Assembly: GCA_047967505.1 (NCBI GenBank)
Contig: CM106541.1
Reading direction: 5' to 3' (one strand)
Length of the DNA: 64,000 nt
DNA from: Dipteris shenzhenensis
Lineage: Eukaryota; Polypodiophyta; Polypodiopsida; Gleicheniales
Below the pieces are notes generated by a model, which was given only the letters and a program-made list of their open reading frames with translations, searched no databases and was not told where the DNA came from. A program made the translations under genes and the position numbers. Shown piece after piece: positions 20,377 to 31,917 of the stretch. The first letter of the stretch is position 1; the number at the start of each line of letters is the position of its first letter.

Positions 20377-20713
20377 TGTAACGTCTCCAACTTCATAGAG
20401 GACTCTCTCAAAAATAACCACCTAGCCAGAGGTCCCCTCGAGCTCCCTCATTTTTCTTCGTTCTTTTTTAGCTCTTTCTATGGAACCCTCCCTCCTTGCC
20501 CAATGCTTGCCACTTGGAGCCCACCTAAGTGCCATATGTCCATAAAGGACCTTAGTATCTTTCTGGCCTTTACATTGCACTCCCCACTCTTGCCTGAATA
20601 GTTCCTAGTTCCTGATCCTCTAGGCTCCCATAACCAAGCACTGTCGAGCCCTCTGGGTCTCCCGCCTCACCATAACTGATCCTCAAACTTTCGTGATTAT
20701 GGATGACGTAACA
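20377..20713 (-). repeat. Chromovirus 3' LTR, copy 2 (337 bp)
   Basis: On the (-) strand it starts TGTTACGTCATCCATAATCA and ends GAGACGTTACA, with inverted ends TGT(T)ACGTC/GACGTTACA. A purine tract TTAAGCGGAAGGGAA (20728-20714) precedes it, as a plus-strand primer site should. Confidence 0.87.
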
Positions 20714-21640
20714 TTCCCTTCCGCTTAAGAATGGTTTACGTCCTCGAAAACAAAATTGGGAAAACTCCCTGAAAAATTGCTTACCCTTTCCCATGTTGAA
20801 CTCTCTTCAGGTCTACCTTTGCACTTAACCAGACATTCTTGTCATATTGTATGTCATGTTCTTTTTTCTTGCCTATCTAAAATTCTTTCCACTTCGTGTG
20901 GTAAAGATGTAGGTTCAACGAGTTCAACTATGAGTTCATTTCTAATGAGATTATCATCATCTCCTAATTTTCTTTTTAGGCTACTAACATGGAAAACTAG
21001 ATGTACTATACATCCCTCAGGTAAGGCTCCAATTCTCTCAACTACTGTGAATGGTCCACAATACTTAGGAGACAACTTCGGACATTTACCTGTCTTTAGA
21101 GATTCTAAATATTCAGTTACCTTGAGATAGTCTTTCTCATTTACTTCAAACTCCAACCTTTTATGGTGGGGCTTTGCAAAACTTCATGCTCTATCTTGAG
21201 CTCTTCTTATTCTATATTTAGCTAACTTAAGCATTTGATTCATATCTTCAAGAAAGAATTTGGCTGCTTGAGCCTTCTCCTTTTCAAGTCCCACTACCAT
21301 TGCGGCTCTTAGTTGAAATCCATACATCATCATGAATTGACTAAAACTTGTAGCTGAATGTTTAGCAATGTTATATGAAAATTCTAATATGGGACAATAC
21401 TTTTCCCAATTAGTTTGCCGTTTACTTACATATGCTCAAAGCATATCCTCAATGATCTCATTGACACTTTCAGTTTGACCATCACTCTGTGGATGATCCA
21501 TGGTGCTCATATTCAACAAAGTTTCCAATCTTATAAACACAACCCTCCAAAAATGGCTATTAAATTTGCTATATCGGCCAATAACAATACCAGCTGGTAG
21601 ATGAAAATTTTCCATTGCGATTAGATTTTCAGAAGGAGCG
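20377..21640 (-). mobile_element. Chromovirus 3' end, copy 2
   Basis: On the (-) strand it has the end of the integrase core (21669-21436), GPY/F-type C-terminal domain, degenerate chromodomain, polypurine tract (20728-20714) and 3' LTR. It stops at the LINE start near 21641. Everything 5' of the integrase core is absent. The same truncated form recurs at 50607-51687, in the same position relative to ORF-X and the LINE. Confidence 0.8.
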
Positions 21641-21669
21641 ATGGAGACAAAGGATGATGAAGACATCAA
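20740..21669 (-). pseudogene. Chromovirus integrase C-terminus and chromodomain, copy 2
   Basis: The core end reads FHLPAGIVIGRYSKFNSHFW, then STMDHPQSDGQTESVN, so the Glu of the D,D-E triad is present while the second Asp context (normally VSDRDSKF) reads VIGRYSKF. The C-terminal region shows KLSPKYCGPFTVVERIGALP and VFHVSSLKRKL. A decayed chromodomain follows in which VERILDRQEKRT, CLVKCKG and STWERV can be read across stops. Chromodomains direct integration to marked chromatin; here it is dead. Confidence 0.78.
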
Positions 21670-23579
21670 TAGAGGTGAATGTTAGATCCCTCCGTCTATA
21701 CACCTCCACTCCCATCAACCCTCTCAAAATCACTTTTGACTTACCTCATCAACCTTTTGAGATTGACATCTTGTCTGATTTCTCGGACGTCAACACCCGC
21801 TTACCTCAACTGCCAGAACACTTCAACTTAGTTGATGATACCCGCTTCCCTGCTCTTGTATTCAAACATACTCCGAAATGTGAATCGCCACCTGTGAGAC
21901 ATGGAACTAGCTCAGCTGCCTGCGGTGGAAGAGGAGGACGAGGAGGAGCTATGCACCCCTCTTATTCGCATGCAGCTCAGAAGCCACGGGGTGGCTTCTT
22001 TAGCCTCCCCCCAAGAATGCGTACTTTTGTTGGCCCTTCCAGTGCAGACAGGCCCTTGGTGGCCAGAGGCTTACACAAGGAGCATCTCATGCAGTCCCTC
22101 CAGTGAAGAGAAGTTGGCAACAAAGGTGAAGGAGGAGCTGTAGGCACCGGTGCGTACTCTCCTTCCAAGCTTGCACGTGAAACTGGAACCATGCGAAATG
22201 ATAAAACAGGAGATGATGGACCCCGCCGACCAAAGACAACAGACAGAGCTCCCTCATTCAGTCGAGGCTCCTCAAACAAGGACACAAGAGGAGACAGAGA
22301 ATTTATTGGGCAGATTACAGGAGACAAGAGGCTACCCTCAGCTTGCAAGAAAGAAGTTGAAGACCACCCATCATCAGACATCTCAGAAACTTGACATGTT
22401 TCACAACCAGATGAGACCGGAGCACAACATGCTAATGGAGAGGATTCAACAGATGGAGAAGGTAAGTCAGTAAAAGCTTTCTTAGATGATAATCTTCTCC
22501 AAGACTCTCTAGTCTGGCTTAGAACTCATGCATTAGTAGGCTTTCTGCCTGGAGTAAGACCCCCTCTCACTTTCATTGAATCCTGGATCAGGATGAACTG
22601 GATTAGGAAAGGTATAAATGTTTTAAATGTAAGATTCCTCAAGAAAGGCTTTTTTGTCTTTCTTTTTGAGAAACCAGAAATGGCTTCTAGAGCCATGCAA
22701 AATAGTCTTTGGACAATTAGGAATCAGCCCTTATATCTTGAGTGGTGGTCCAAATATTTTTCTCCTGACTCTCCTAGATCTACTAAGATTCCTATATGGG
22801 TAGAGCTCCCAGACTTGCCTCTGTACTTGTGTAACCAGCTTCCCTCCTTATGTAGTGGACTAGGAGAAGTTCTTGGAATAGAGCAAGAAAACTTTATCAA
22901 CCCCAAGGGGAATCCTCATATTTGCATCAAAATGGACATAGTAGAAGAGATGCATGGAACACTTACCATTCTTAACAAAAATGGTAGTGTATTTAGGGAA
23001 CAACCCCTTTCTTATAAAAATCTCCCTCATTCTTGCTTTTTGTGTGGTCTATCCACACATGTGGTCAAGAACTGTCCTTTAAAGAGTCCCAAAGCTAAGG
23101 AGCCAGAAGCCAATGCTACAAAGCCCTACTAAAAAGTGGGTCCCTAAAACACAGAACCCTCCTTCTAAGGGCCAGTCTTCTAGATAGGTTTCTAACAAGA
23201 GGGGTGAAAAGGACAACAGATAGATAGAAACACTCAACAAAAATCTCTTTGATCCACCCAAAGAGCAAGAAGAAAGTTTGGAGAAGGAATTCAATGTCAA
23301 TCAAGAGGATAACATGGTCATAGAGGCTGGTTGGTCAAAAGGATTTGAAGAGGATGTTAACAGGGAAGATGCCATGGAAGAGGTAGAAGCTAGTGAAGAA
23401 GACTGATAGGATGATCCAGGAAAGGCCACTCATGATACTACACCTTCTCAGGAAGTCACTAGTCAAGACAAATCCTTCACTGTAGTTCAACATAAGAGAA
23501 GACAATCTAAGGTAACCTCAATGCCAGTGAACAGCCCCAACCCTAGGGCTAAAAAGGGGAAGAAGAAGAATGTTAGATA
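21641..23579 (+). pseudogene. LINE ORF1 (DUF4283 plus CCHC)
   Basis: The start METKDDEDINRG opens at 21641; copy 2 has the same start at 51688. After a low-complexity region, the DUF4283 domain reads ALVGFLPGVRPPLTFIESW, FLKKGFFVFLFEKPEM and ELPDLPLYLCNQLPSLCSGL (22530-22900). A zf-CCHC_4 knuckle (CFLCGLSTHVVKNC, about 23034) follows. This pairing is typical of plant L1-type ORF1, the RNA-binding protein of the particle. Stops after KPY (23130) and elsewhere break it. The terminal TAA (23577-23579) overlaps the ORF2 start. Confidence 0.8.
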
Positions 23580-24956
23580 AATCATTAACTTTCTTGACTC
23601 TCAATGTCAGAGGTTTAATGGATCTAGGTAGGAGTGAAGAATTAGCTTTTTGGCTAAGAACTAACTCACTCTCACCTCTCTTTTTAGCATTGCAAGAAGT
23701 CAAGGCAAGTCAGTCTACTCTTGAAGATAGGCTACAAGTCATAGATAGAAGGACTTGGTTTTTTACTTCTCATGAGGATGGAAAAGGAGGGGCAGTTGTA
23801 GGTATTTGTCTCACTATAAGGATTGTATTTCTCAAGTCATTATAGATGCTCACAACATATGGTTAATGCTGTAGTGTTGTGTGAAAGAAATTGACATCTT
23901 TGTCATTTCTTTCTATGCTCCCAATTCAGCCTCAGAGAGGAGGGAGTTATGGGAATCCTTGCAATACCAAGATGGCAATTGCATAATAATGGGGGATCTC
24001 AATATGGTAGAGAGCAAAGCAGATAGATGGAAGGGAGTGGGCACATGCATCAAAGGATCTGAATTACTTGCTTGGGAAGAATGTAAAGAGCACTAGCAGA
24101 TGGTTGATGTCAATAATAACATAGAGTTTACTTGGTGCAATAGTTAGATAGGGGAACACAAAAGGGAGGCTAGACTTGACAGTTTCTATATTTCCCAAAA
24201 TCTTTTGAACAGACAGCTATCTCTAAGACTTGTACTCTTCTCTAAGCTTGTCAGATCCCAAGCATGTCTCACTGAGATGTGATTTTGGACCTGGGGAGAG
24301 GAGTCCTTCATGGTTCAAAGCTGACCCTAAGCTCTTTCAACTTAAGAGTGTACAGAAACTAATTAAGGTGGTTTAGCATAGAGCTTTCTCTCAGCACACA
24401 TCAGCATCTCAAGCTTGGGAATTGGCTGTCAAGGATTCTCATATTATTTTAAGATCAGCCATTAAAAAAAGGGCACAGATTAGGGCTCAAAGAATGGAAA
24501 ATATCCAAAATAACATCAGCACTTTAGACCAAAAAGACAGACAGGGTGATGAAGAGGCTCATGAAGAATTGAACAAGGCCAAAAGAGAGCTCAGAAAACA
24601 GGAACAAATTAGGCTTATGAGTCCTAAAAGTACTACAAAGACTGGTGGGCAAGAAAGATTGACTGGCCCACTAAGGAAACTTTCAAAATTATCATAAGGA
24701 AAAGGTGTCAAGAGGAGATTCCTCTTCTTAAAGGACCAAATGGCTTTCATCTAAGCAACCCTGAGGAAAATATTGAGTATATTCAGAATCACTTCAAGGA
24801 TTTACTTTCTAACACCTCCCCTCCTAATGAGGACACCCAGAGGGCAAGACAACTCTGCCAAATAATAAGGAATAAAGCTGTTAAATCCTTTGACCTCCCC
24901 TATTTAGAAAGACCCTTCACTCTAGAAGAGCTTAAAGAAGTTGTTAATGTTATGGC
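23570..24956 (+). pseudogene. LINE ORF2, endonuclease and RT N-terminus
   Basis: ATG at 23570. The APE-type endonuclease shows FLTLNVRGL, LALQEVKAS (catalytic Glu), GDLNMVESKADRW (Asp and Asn) and LD-FYIS. In this copy the DRF motif reads DSF and the final SDH region has decayed. Frames shift near 23800 and 24230. The linker and RT approach (EEAHEELNKAKRELRKQEQI; FTLEELKEVVNVMA) continue to 24956, where copia-2 interrupts. The protein nicks DNA and primes reverse transcription at the nick; this copy cannot. Confidence 0.8.
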
Positions 24957-25126
24957 TGTGGGGGTTAAAGGTCATTGTGCCTTTACCCCGGTTATGTACA
25001 ATACTCAAACACATATATAAATGAATGAAAAAGAAGATTAGGGTGGTTCTGCACCCACCAAACTTGTGTGGCTCTCTGTCTCTCTCCCTCCTTCTTCCAT
25101 TCTTGCTTCCGTTGAGAGCACTCTCA
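24957..25126 (+). repeat. Copia-2 5' LTR (170 bp)
   Basis: TGTGGGGGTTAAAGG to GAGAGCACTCTCA. It is very short for a copia LTR. The sequence CACATATATAAATGAATG may be the promoter. Confidence 0.93.
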
Positions 25127-25128
25127 AC

Positions 25129-25140
25129 TGGTATCAGAGC
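25129..25140 (+). promoter_or_regulatory. Copia-2 primer-binding site
   Basis: TGGTATCAGAGC, an exact initiator tRNA-Met complement, two bases after the LTR. Confidence 0.93.
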
Positions 25141-26533
25141 CCGGGTGATCTAGCTGAGCGTGCGTGAATGCTTAGAAGCTCAGCAGCTCTGTGGGAGGAA
25201 GGAGAAGCTCTGTGGGAAGCTTTGTGGGTGACTTTACTTGCATCCGAGTGTGTAGAGACCTTGGAGGAGCCTTTGGAAAAGTCACTTTGGTTTTGCGAAG
25301 TGGTTTTGAGAGCCTGTTAAGAGTTTTCAAAGAAAAAGTCGTTTTTTGAGCTTTTCCCTGTTCCGTTCGATGACAAAGACTCCGTATTGACTTGTAGAGG
25401 CAACTATTGCTTGCTTTTAGTATCCACTTCACTTTAGGAGCTTGGAAACACCTTCATTCTTGAATCTGGGATCATTTCATTGGATTTCTGACTCACTGTG
25501 TCAGTTTCTGCGTTTTTTGTCCGAGTGTTGGAACTCAAGTTTGGAGCAACCATTTGCAGATCTGTTAGTTCTGGTGGACTCAAGAGGTCCTAAAACTTCT
25601 ATGTTGCTCATCATTCGCACTCCGGTGGAGTTTACAAACAGCTCTGTTTCAAAAAACGTTTTTCAGCCCGTGTGTTGGACCCAGTGATTGAGACCACGGT
25701 TTCCAAAACCGTCTGTCCCATTGCGTTCCGGACGCCCAAAAACCCCTACCTGTCAGTTCTTGCGTGATTCGGTGGAGGATTTTCAGAGTTATAGATCTCT
25801 GTGTATTCGATTTCGTCTCTCTATTATGCATTTTTTCATTCTAAGGTTTTGAAACCTTAGATTTATGCCACATGGTAGTGGATAAGTGTTGACTCCCATT
25901 TCTCACTCATCGGTTGGGATTTTGGAGTTCTGGCAGAAGAGAGATATTTGCAGATTTTCTTGCTGATTCCGATTATGCAATGGCGCCCATGTTTTGAGGC
26001 ATCTCAGGCTCTATTTTCAGTAGCGGTCATTACCGTGGGACTATGATTTCTTAAGCATACCTTATGCAGATCACTCTGGTTGCAGTTTGAGCAATGTGCG
26101 CTCATTCGTGGTATGCATTGGGTTGCAGTGGATGATTTATAGGCCATTTGGATGCATTGCGGTCCTTATTGGATGCGCTGATAGGCCCAAATTGCCTTGT
26201 GGGATGCTATTTTTTATGGACGCTTTACACATGGATGCTATTTTATGCTGAGGGACAGCTTTGACACATTGCAGGTGATGCACTGATAGTGCTACGATCT
26301 CTTTATTGATGCATATGCCAGTGGACGGTGTTTATGCTTGAGTCATTTGGCACTTATTGGCATTTTCTTTTGGGTCAGATTTGCTCATATGGATGCATAT
26401 TATATGCACATGAGTTAGATGCATCTTTTGATGCTTTGAGCTTTGAGTTTTTGGTGATATTTCAGTCTATTGTGGCATACACATTTGGATGCACCTGGTA
26501 TTTGTTGTGATTCTCTCTTGCAGGCACTAGCAT
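25141..26533 (+). other. Copia-2 untranslated leader (1.4 kb)
   Basis: No conserved coding motif is seen between PBS and the gag ATG. Several ATG-rich and T-rich stretches (ATGCATATG-type repeats around 26100-26460) would hamper scanning, so an intron or internal initiation is possible. The 3' end carries CTCTCTTGCAGGCACTAG just before gag, which looks like a splice acceptor; this is an inference. Confidence 0.5.
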
Positions 26534-29500
26534 TTGGGATTTTGCTTTATTTGCATCATGGCATCCTCTTCCATGTCTGAAAAGGAGTTTTTCAGCATTA
26601 AAAAGTTTGATGGGACAAACTTTTCTTTGTGGAAAGAACAAATAAGGGATGTGCTTATTCAAAAGAAGCAGATTAAACCCTTGGCAGGGATTGAAGCTAA
26701 GCCTGCAAATATGTCTGAGGATGATTGGAATGAGTTGGATGCATTAGCAAAGTCTACTATTAGACTTCATCTTGCAGAGTCAGTTTATTTCACAGTAGTA
26801 AATGAGCAGACTACGGAAGATTTGTGGAAGAAACTGTGTGCCACTTATGAGAAGGAAACTGCCTCTAATAAAGTTTACCTCATGAAGAGGTTGTTTGAGC
26901 TGCAGATGAAGGAAGGGGTCTCCATTGCTTCTCACTTGAATGAATTCAATATTATTTTCAGCCAGCTTGAGGCTCAGAAAATGAATTTTGATGCGGAGAC
27001 TAAGGCAATATTTCTCTTATGTTCATTGCCATCCTCATGGGATACCTTCCGTACAGCTGTCAGTAACTCTGCACCTGGTGGAGTACTGAAATTTGATGAT
27101 GTTGTGGGTAGCTTGTTGGCTGAGGAGATTAGACGGAAGTCTATGGATGGCAAGAAGCAGGATGCAGCCTTAAATGTGCAAAGGGGCAGATCACAGTTCA
27201 GGGGGAAGTCCCAAGAAAGAGGGAAGTCTCATAGCAAATCCAGGGCACGTAACATTGAGTGTTACCACTGTGGCAAGAAGGGCCATATGAAAAAGGATTG
27301 CTACAAGCTGAAAAGAGAGCAAAAGGATAAGAAAAACAATGCAAATTGGGGTGCAAATCAAAAGGAAGAGAGTCCAAGGGAGGACAAAGGAAAAGTGAAG
27401 ATCGAGGAGATCAATGCAGTCACACATGATAGTGACAATGACGTTCTCTTCATGTCTAGTTTATCTGCAGAGTTGCTTACCACTTCAGATGATGCATATT
27501 CCCAGGATTGGATTTTGGATTCTGGTGCCCATGTTACTCCCCATAGGGAATGGTTCTCCACTTATGACAGTGGAAAGACAGGTTGTGTGCATCTTGGAAA
27601 TGACTATGCATGTGACATAGTGGGAGCTGGTGACATAAAGTTTTCTTTTGCAAATGGGTCTGCATTTGTTTTCAAAAATGTGAGACATGTGCCTAAGCTG
27701 ACCAAGAGTCTTATTTCAGTGGGTTAGCTAGATGATGCTGGTTTTCACACCACTTTTGGCTTTCAGAGTTGGAAAATTCAGAAGGGCTCTATGCTTTTGG
27801 CCAAGGGTGCCAAGTGTGGGACTTTGTATCCCTTACATGTATCAGGGGTATTTGATCATGTTGTTACAATAACCGAGCAGCCAAGCACTTCTTTATGGCA
27901 TTGTAGGTTGGGGCACATGAGCCAGAATGGAATGAAACTCTTATACCATTTGGGTTATGTACCGCATTTGAGTTTCTCTGATTTTGAATTTTGTGAGCAC
28001 TGTCTCTATGGGAAGCAGACTAAATCAGCCCATAAAAGAAGGGGAAAGAAAGAGTTTGAAATGCTTGATTTGGTGCATTTAGATGTATGCGGTCCCATGC
28101 CTACACGGTCATTAGGCGGGGCTGAATACTATGTGACATTCATTGATGATGCAACTAGGAAAGTGTGGGCTTATGCTATAGCTCGGAAGAGTGATGTGTT
28201 CCAGGTATTTCAGAAATGGCTAGCCTTGGTTGAGAATCAGTCAGGTAGAACGCTTAAATGCCTACGGACTAACAATGGTGGAGAGTATCTCTCTCATGAC
28301 TTTCAGCATTTCTGTGATACACGTGGGATTAAGAGGGAGCTCACATCCCCTCGTACTCCAGAGCAAAATCCAGTTGCAGAAAAGATGAATCGTACCATTC
28401 AAGAAAGGTTGCAATGCATGCTTTCCAATGCAAGTCTTTCTGGTGGTTTTTGGGCTGAGGCAATAAAGACTGCAGTGCATGTGATCAATAGATCACCTAG
28501 TAAGAGTTTGGATGGTGGTATTCCTGAAGAGGCATGGAGTGGCAAGAAGCCCTCTTACTCTCATTTGCGTATATTTGGGTGTGAGGCATATGCACATGTG
28601 CCAAAAGAGCTTCGAAAGAAGCTAGATCCTAAGTCTAGGAAATGCATCTTTCTAGGTTATGGTGAAAGTGGAGAGATGGGCTATCGTCTCTGGGATCCAG
28701 AAGCAAAGAAGACCATATGAAGCCATGATGTGGTCTTCAATGAGAAGAAGATGCATAAGGCACCCATGAGGGATGTGTAAATGAGGAGAATCACTTTCCA
28801 GGATGTGAATCCACCTGCATATGTTGATAGACAGCAAGTTGTCCATGCACCAAATGTGCAAGAAATGGTACCACCAAGTACTCCCACAGGTATACAATCA
28901 AGGGTAGATGATGGATCATCTATTGGTGGAAATGATGAGCCAAATGTGGCTGATATGCAAATGGGACAGCAAGCTGAAATGCCCTTGAGAAGATCATCTA
29001 GAGTGTCTAGACTGCCTGATAGGTTTGTTCCAGGGGTAGACTATGTGATGCTTACTGATTGCAGGGAGCCTTCTTGCTACAGAGAGGCTATGATGCGTGA
29101 GGATCAACGCAAGTGGGAGTATGCTATGCAATCAGAGATGAGTTCACTTATGAAGAATAAGACTTGGGACTTGGTTTCTATGCCACATGGAAAGAAAGCA
29201 TTGCCATATAAATGGGTCTACAAGATGAAGGTCACAGGTGATGATGTGCCTAGGTACAAGGCCCGTTTGGTTGCTAAAGGGTTCAAGCAAGAGAAGGGTG
29301 TGGACTTTGATGAGATATTCTCTCCGGTTGTGAAGATGACCACACTTAGATGCATGCTTGGACTAGTGGCATCAGAGGATATGGAGCTTATGCATATGGA
29401 TGTCAAGACAGCTTTCTTGCATGGGGATTTGCATGAGGAAATTTACATGCTGCAGCCGGAAGGCTTTGAAGAAAAGGGCAAAGAGCATTTAGTTTGCAAG

Positions 29501-30614
29501 CTGAAGAATAGTCTCTATGGTCTTAAACAAGCACCTAGAGAATGGTATCAGAAGTTTGATGCTTTCATTCGGTCCCAGGGTTTTAAAAGGAGTGAAATTG
29601 ATCACTGCCTCTACACTAAAAGGGCTAAGGATAATAGCCTGATAATCTTGGCACTATATGTGGATGTGGATGATATGCTATTGGCTAGCAAGAATACTTA
29701 TGAGCTAGATGCATTAAAGGCCAAGTTGCATGAGGCCTTTGATATGAAGGATTTGGGATTTGCAAGTCATATTCTTGGTATGCGCATCACGCATGATCGG
29801 AGTAGGAAACTCCTTTGGCTTTCACAAAAAGAGTATGTTACAAAAGTATTGCAGCGTTTCAATATGGAGGGGGGGAAGGCAGTGAGTACTCCATTGCCTC
29901 CATATGTGAAACTGAGTCATACAGATAGTCCCAAATCAGATGAGGAAAGGGCCATGATGGCCAAGGTTCCTTATGCATCAGCGGTTGGGAGTCTTATGTA
30001 TGCTATGATAGCTACTAGACCAGACATTGCATTTGTAGTGGGAGTTGTTAGCCGGTATATGGCTAATCCAGGAAAGAGGCATTGGGAGGCAGTTAAGTGC
30101 ATCATGAGGTACATGAAGGGTACCAAGGAGATGTGCATCTGCTTTGGTAAAGGAGACATATGTGTACTTGGGTACACAGATTCAGACTATGCAAGATAGT
30201 AGGAGATCCACTTCTGGTTATGTGTTCACCTTTGCAGGTGGTGCAGTGTCATGGATGTCTCACGCACAGAAGTGCGTTGCTTTGTCTACCACAGAGGCTG
30301 AGTATGTTGCAACCACAGAGGGTTGCAAGGAGGCTATATGGCTTGATCGGCTAGTGGGAGATTTAGGGATTCATACAGGTGTACCGACATTGCATAGTGA
30401 TTCCATGAGTGCTATTCAGCTAGCACGGAATCCGGTCTTTCATGCAAAGACCAAACACATTGAGGTCAGGTACCATTTCATCAAGGAGGTACTTAAGGAC
30501 AAGCGCATAGAGCTTGTCAAGGTTCATACAGATGATAACCCTGCAGATATGCTGACGAAGAGTCTACCTAGTCAGCGGTTTGAGTATTGTCGTGTATTGA
30601 TGGGCATTGGATAG
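26534..30614 (+). pseudogene. Copia-2 gag-pol polyprotein, nearly intact
   Basis: Gag (MASSSMSEKEFFSIKKFDG, UBN2-like) leads to the knuckle CYHCGKKGHMKKDC, protease WILDSGAHVTPH, pre-integrase LWHCRLGHMS, integrase, RT and RNase H. Stops lie at 27725 (TAG), 28718 (TGA) and 28778 (TAA), all in the same phase and all explained by C-to-T changes of CAG, CGA and CAA. Integrase reads LRTNNGGEY where the catalytic Asp belongs, and Glu is kept (PVAEKMNR). The RT box reads YVDVDDML through a duplicated GTGGAT at about 29660. A deletion near 30190 shifts the frame before RNase H (STSGYVF, STTEAEY, HSDSMSAI). Confidence 0.92.
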
Positions 30615-30655
30615 TATGCTCACTGGTTGTTCTCCCTTAAAGGCACATTGTCCTT

Positions 30656-30667
30656 TAAGTGGGAGGT
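30656..30667 (+). promoter_or_regulatory. Copia-2 polypurine tract
   Basis: AAGTGGGAGGT directly abuts the 3' LTR (TGTGGGGG), the normal plus-strand primer position. Confidence 0.75.
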
Positions 30668-30837
30668 TGTGGGGGTTAAAGGTCATTGTGCCTTTACCCC
30701 GGTTATGTACAATACTCAAACACATATATAAATGAATGAAAAAGAAGATTAGGGTGGTTCTGCACCCACCAAACTTGTGTGGCTCTCTGTCTCTCTCCCT
30801 CCTTCTTCCATTCGTGCTTCCATTGAGAGCACTCTCA
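30668..30837 (+). repeat. Copia-2 3' LTR (170 bp)
   Basis: It matches the 5' LTR except for a T-to-G and a G-to-A difference (CATTCGTGCTTCCATTG versus CATTCTTGCTTCCGTTG). Confidence 0.93.
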
Positions 30838-31595
30838 ACGACTGATGGGAAGACTCCAGGGGAAGATGGTCTTCCCATTGAATTTTACAAATTCTTTTGG
30901 GAACTAATTGGGCCTTACCTTTTACTCCTTTGGCAGGAAAGTGTTAGGGAAGGTTGTCTTCCTCTTCATATAAATGGAGGAATTATAAAACTGATCCCTA
31001 AGGAAGGCTCTAAGGATGAATTATAAAATTGGAGACCCCTCACAATGTTAAACTTAGCTACAAGATCTTTACCAAAGCTTTAGCTTTAAGGATTCAAAGC
31101 AAAATGAAGGATTGGATACTACCAGAACAAAATTGGAAGCTATCATCAACATATGGGAAGGGTGTGAGTATGCTAAAGAGACCAAACATGATATATGTTT
31201 TCTTAAGGTGGACTTTGATAAAGCTTATGACAGGTTGGAATGGGACTTTATCATACAATCTCTACAAGATATGGGAATGGGCCCCTCATTTGTTTCTAGT
31301 GTTAAGATGTTGCTTACCAATGCTACTGCTAGAGTCAATGTTAATGGCATTATGAGTGACTCTTTTTTCCTCAAAAGGTCAATCACACAAGGTTGTCCTC
31401 TAGCTCCTCTTTTATTTGCAATTTTTGCAGACTCTCTAGGTTGGCTCCTTAGAAATTAGATACAAGAGGGAGCTCTGAAAGGCATTGAACTCAGTAATGG
31501 TAAACAATTGCTATGCTAGTAGTTTGCTGATGACACTACTCTAACTCCTAGAAACTCTAATCAAGATGTCATTTGTGTAATGGACTGCCACATTG
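30838..31595 (+). pseudogene. LINE ORF2 RT, continuation after copia-2
   Basis: The RT resumes DGKTPGEDGLPIEFYKFFW, then INGGIIKLIPKEGSKDEL, FLKVDFDKAYDRLEWDF (first catalytic Asp), RSITQGCPLAPLLFAIFADS and FADDTTL (catalytic DD). Stops and shifts occur at about 31023, 31130 and 31457. Sequence after DCHIEV (31590) becomes copia-3 leader. The thumb, C-terminal domain and tail are absent. Confidence 0.8.
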
Positions 31596-31917
31596 AAGTC
31601 CCCTTTTCGATTTCGAGGTCATTTCGGGGCCCGTTTTGGAGGCGGAAGTTCTCCGCAGGCACTCAGAAAAAGGCCCTGTTTTTGCTGTGCAACCACTGTT
31701 CTGCAGGTCGGTGAAAAGTTGCCGCAGAAATTGCATCGTATGCCTGTGTGCAGAGACATTGGGAGTTGCAGATTCATGCTTGTTGCCTGTTGATGCAAAA
31801 TCGTCACTAGGAAGTGACTGTGTGGTGAAATACCACTTTCGTTAGTTTTGCAGATCTGCCCATGTGAGGCAAAAGCTGTGTTTTTTGCAGTGACAGAATA
31901 TTTTGCAGTGTTCTGTA

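Larger units (their letters stand above)
24957..30837 (+). mobile_element. Copia-2 LTR retrotransposon, full length, recent
   Basis: The 170 bp LTRs (24957-25126, 30668-30837) differ at 2 positions by eye. The PBS and polypurine tract are in place. The left flank ATGGC and right flank ACGAC are a plausible diverged 5 bp target duplication: removing the element plus one copy restores an uninterrupted LINE RT motif. A 1.4 kb leader precedes a gag-pol frame running 26534-30199 in one phase with three internal stops, then a shift. Its site in the LINE makes it younger than that LINE. Confidence 0.93.
21641..31595 (+). mobile_element. LINE copy 1, split by copia-2
   Basis: Non-LTR element with ORF1 (21641-23579) and ORF2 (from 23570). 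ORF2 is interrupted at 24956 by copia-2 and resumes at 30843 with the codons that restore VMADGKTPGEDGLP. It is 3'-truncated at about 31595 after the FADDT motif, where copia-3 leader begins, so no poly(A) tail is present. Many stops exist, so the element is old. Copy 2 (51688-54690) is a segmental copy that lacks the copia insertion. Confidence 0.85.

Noticed and set aside
21977-22381. A 134-codon (-) frame opposite LINE ORF1
   Set aside because: It is antisense to the LINE ORF1 low-complexity region, has no motif, and its counterpart in copy 2 (52390-52184) is not conserved in length.
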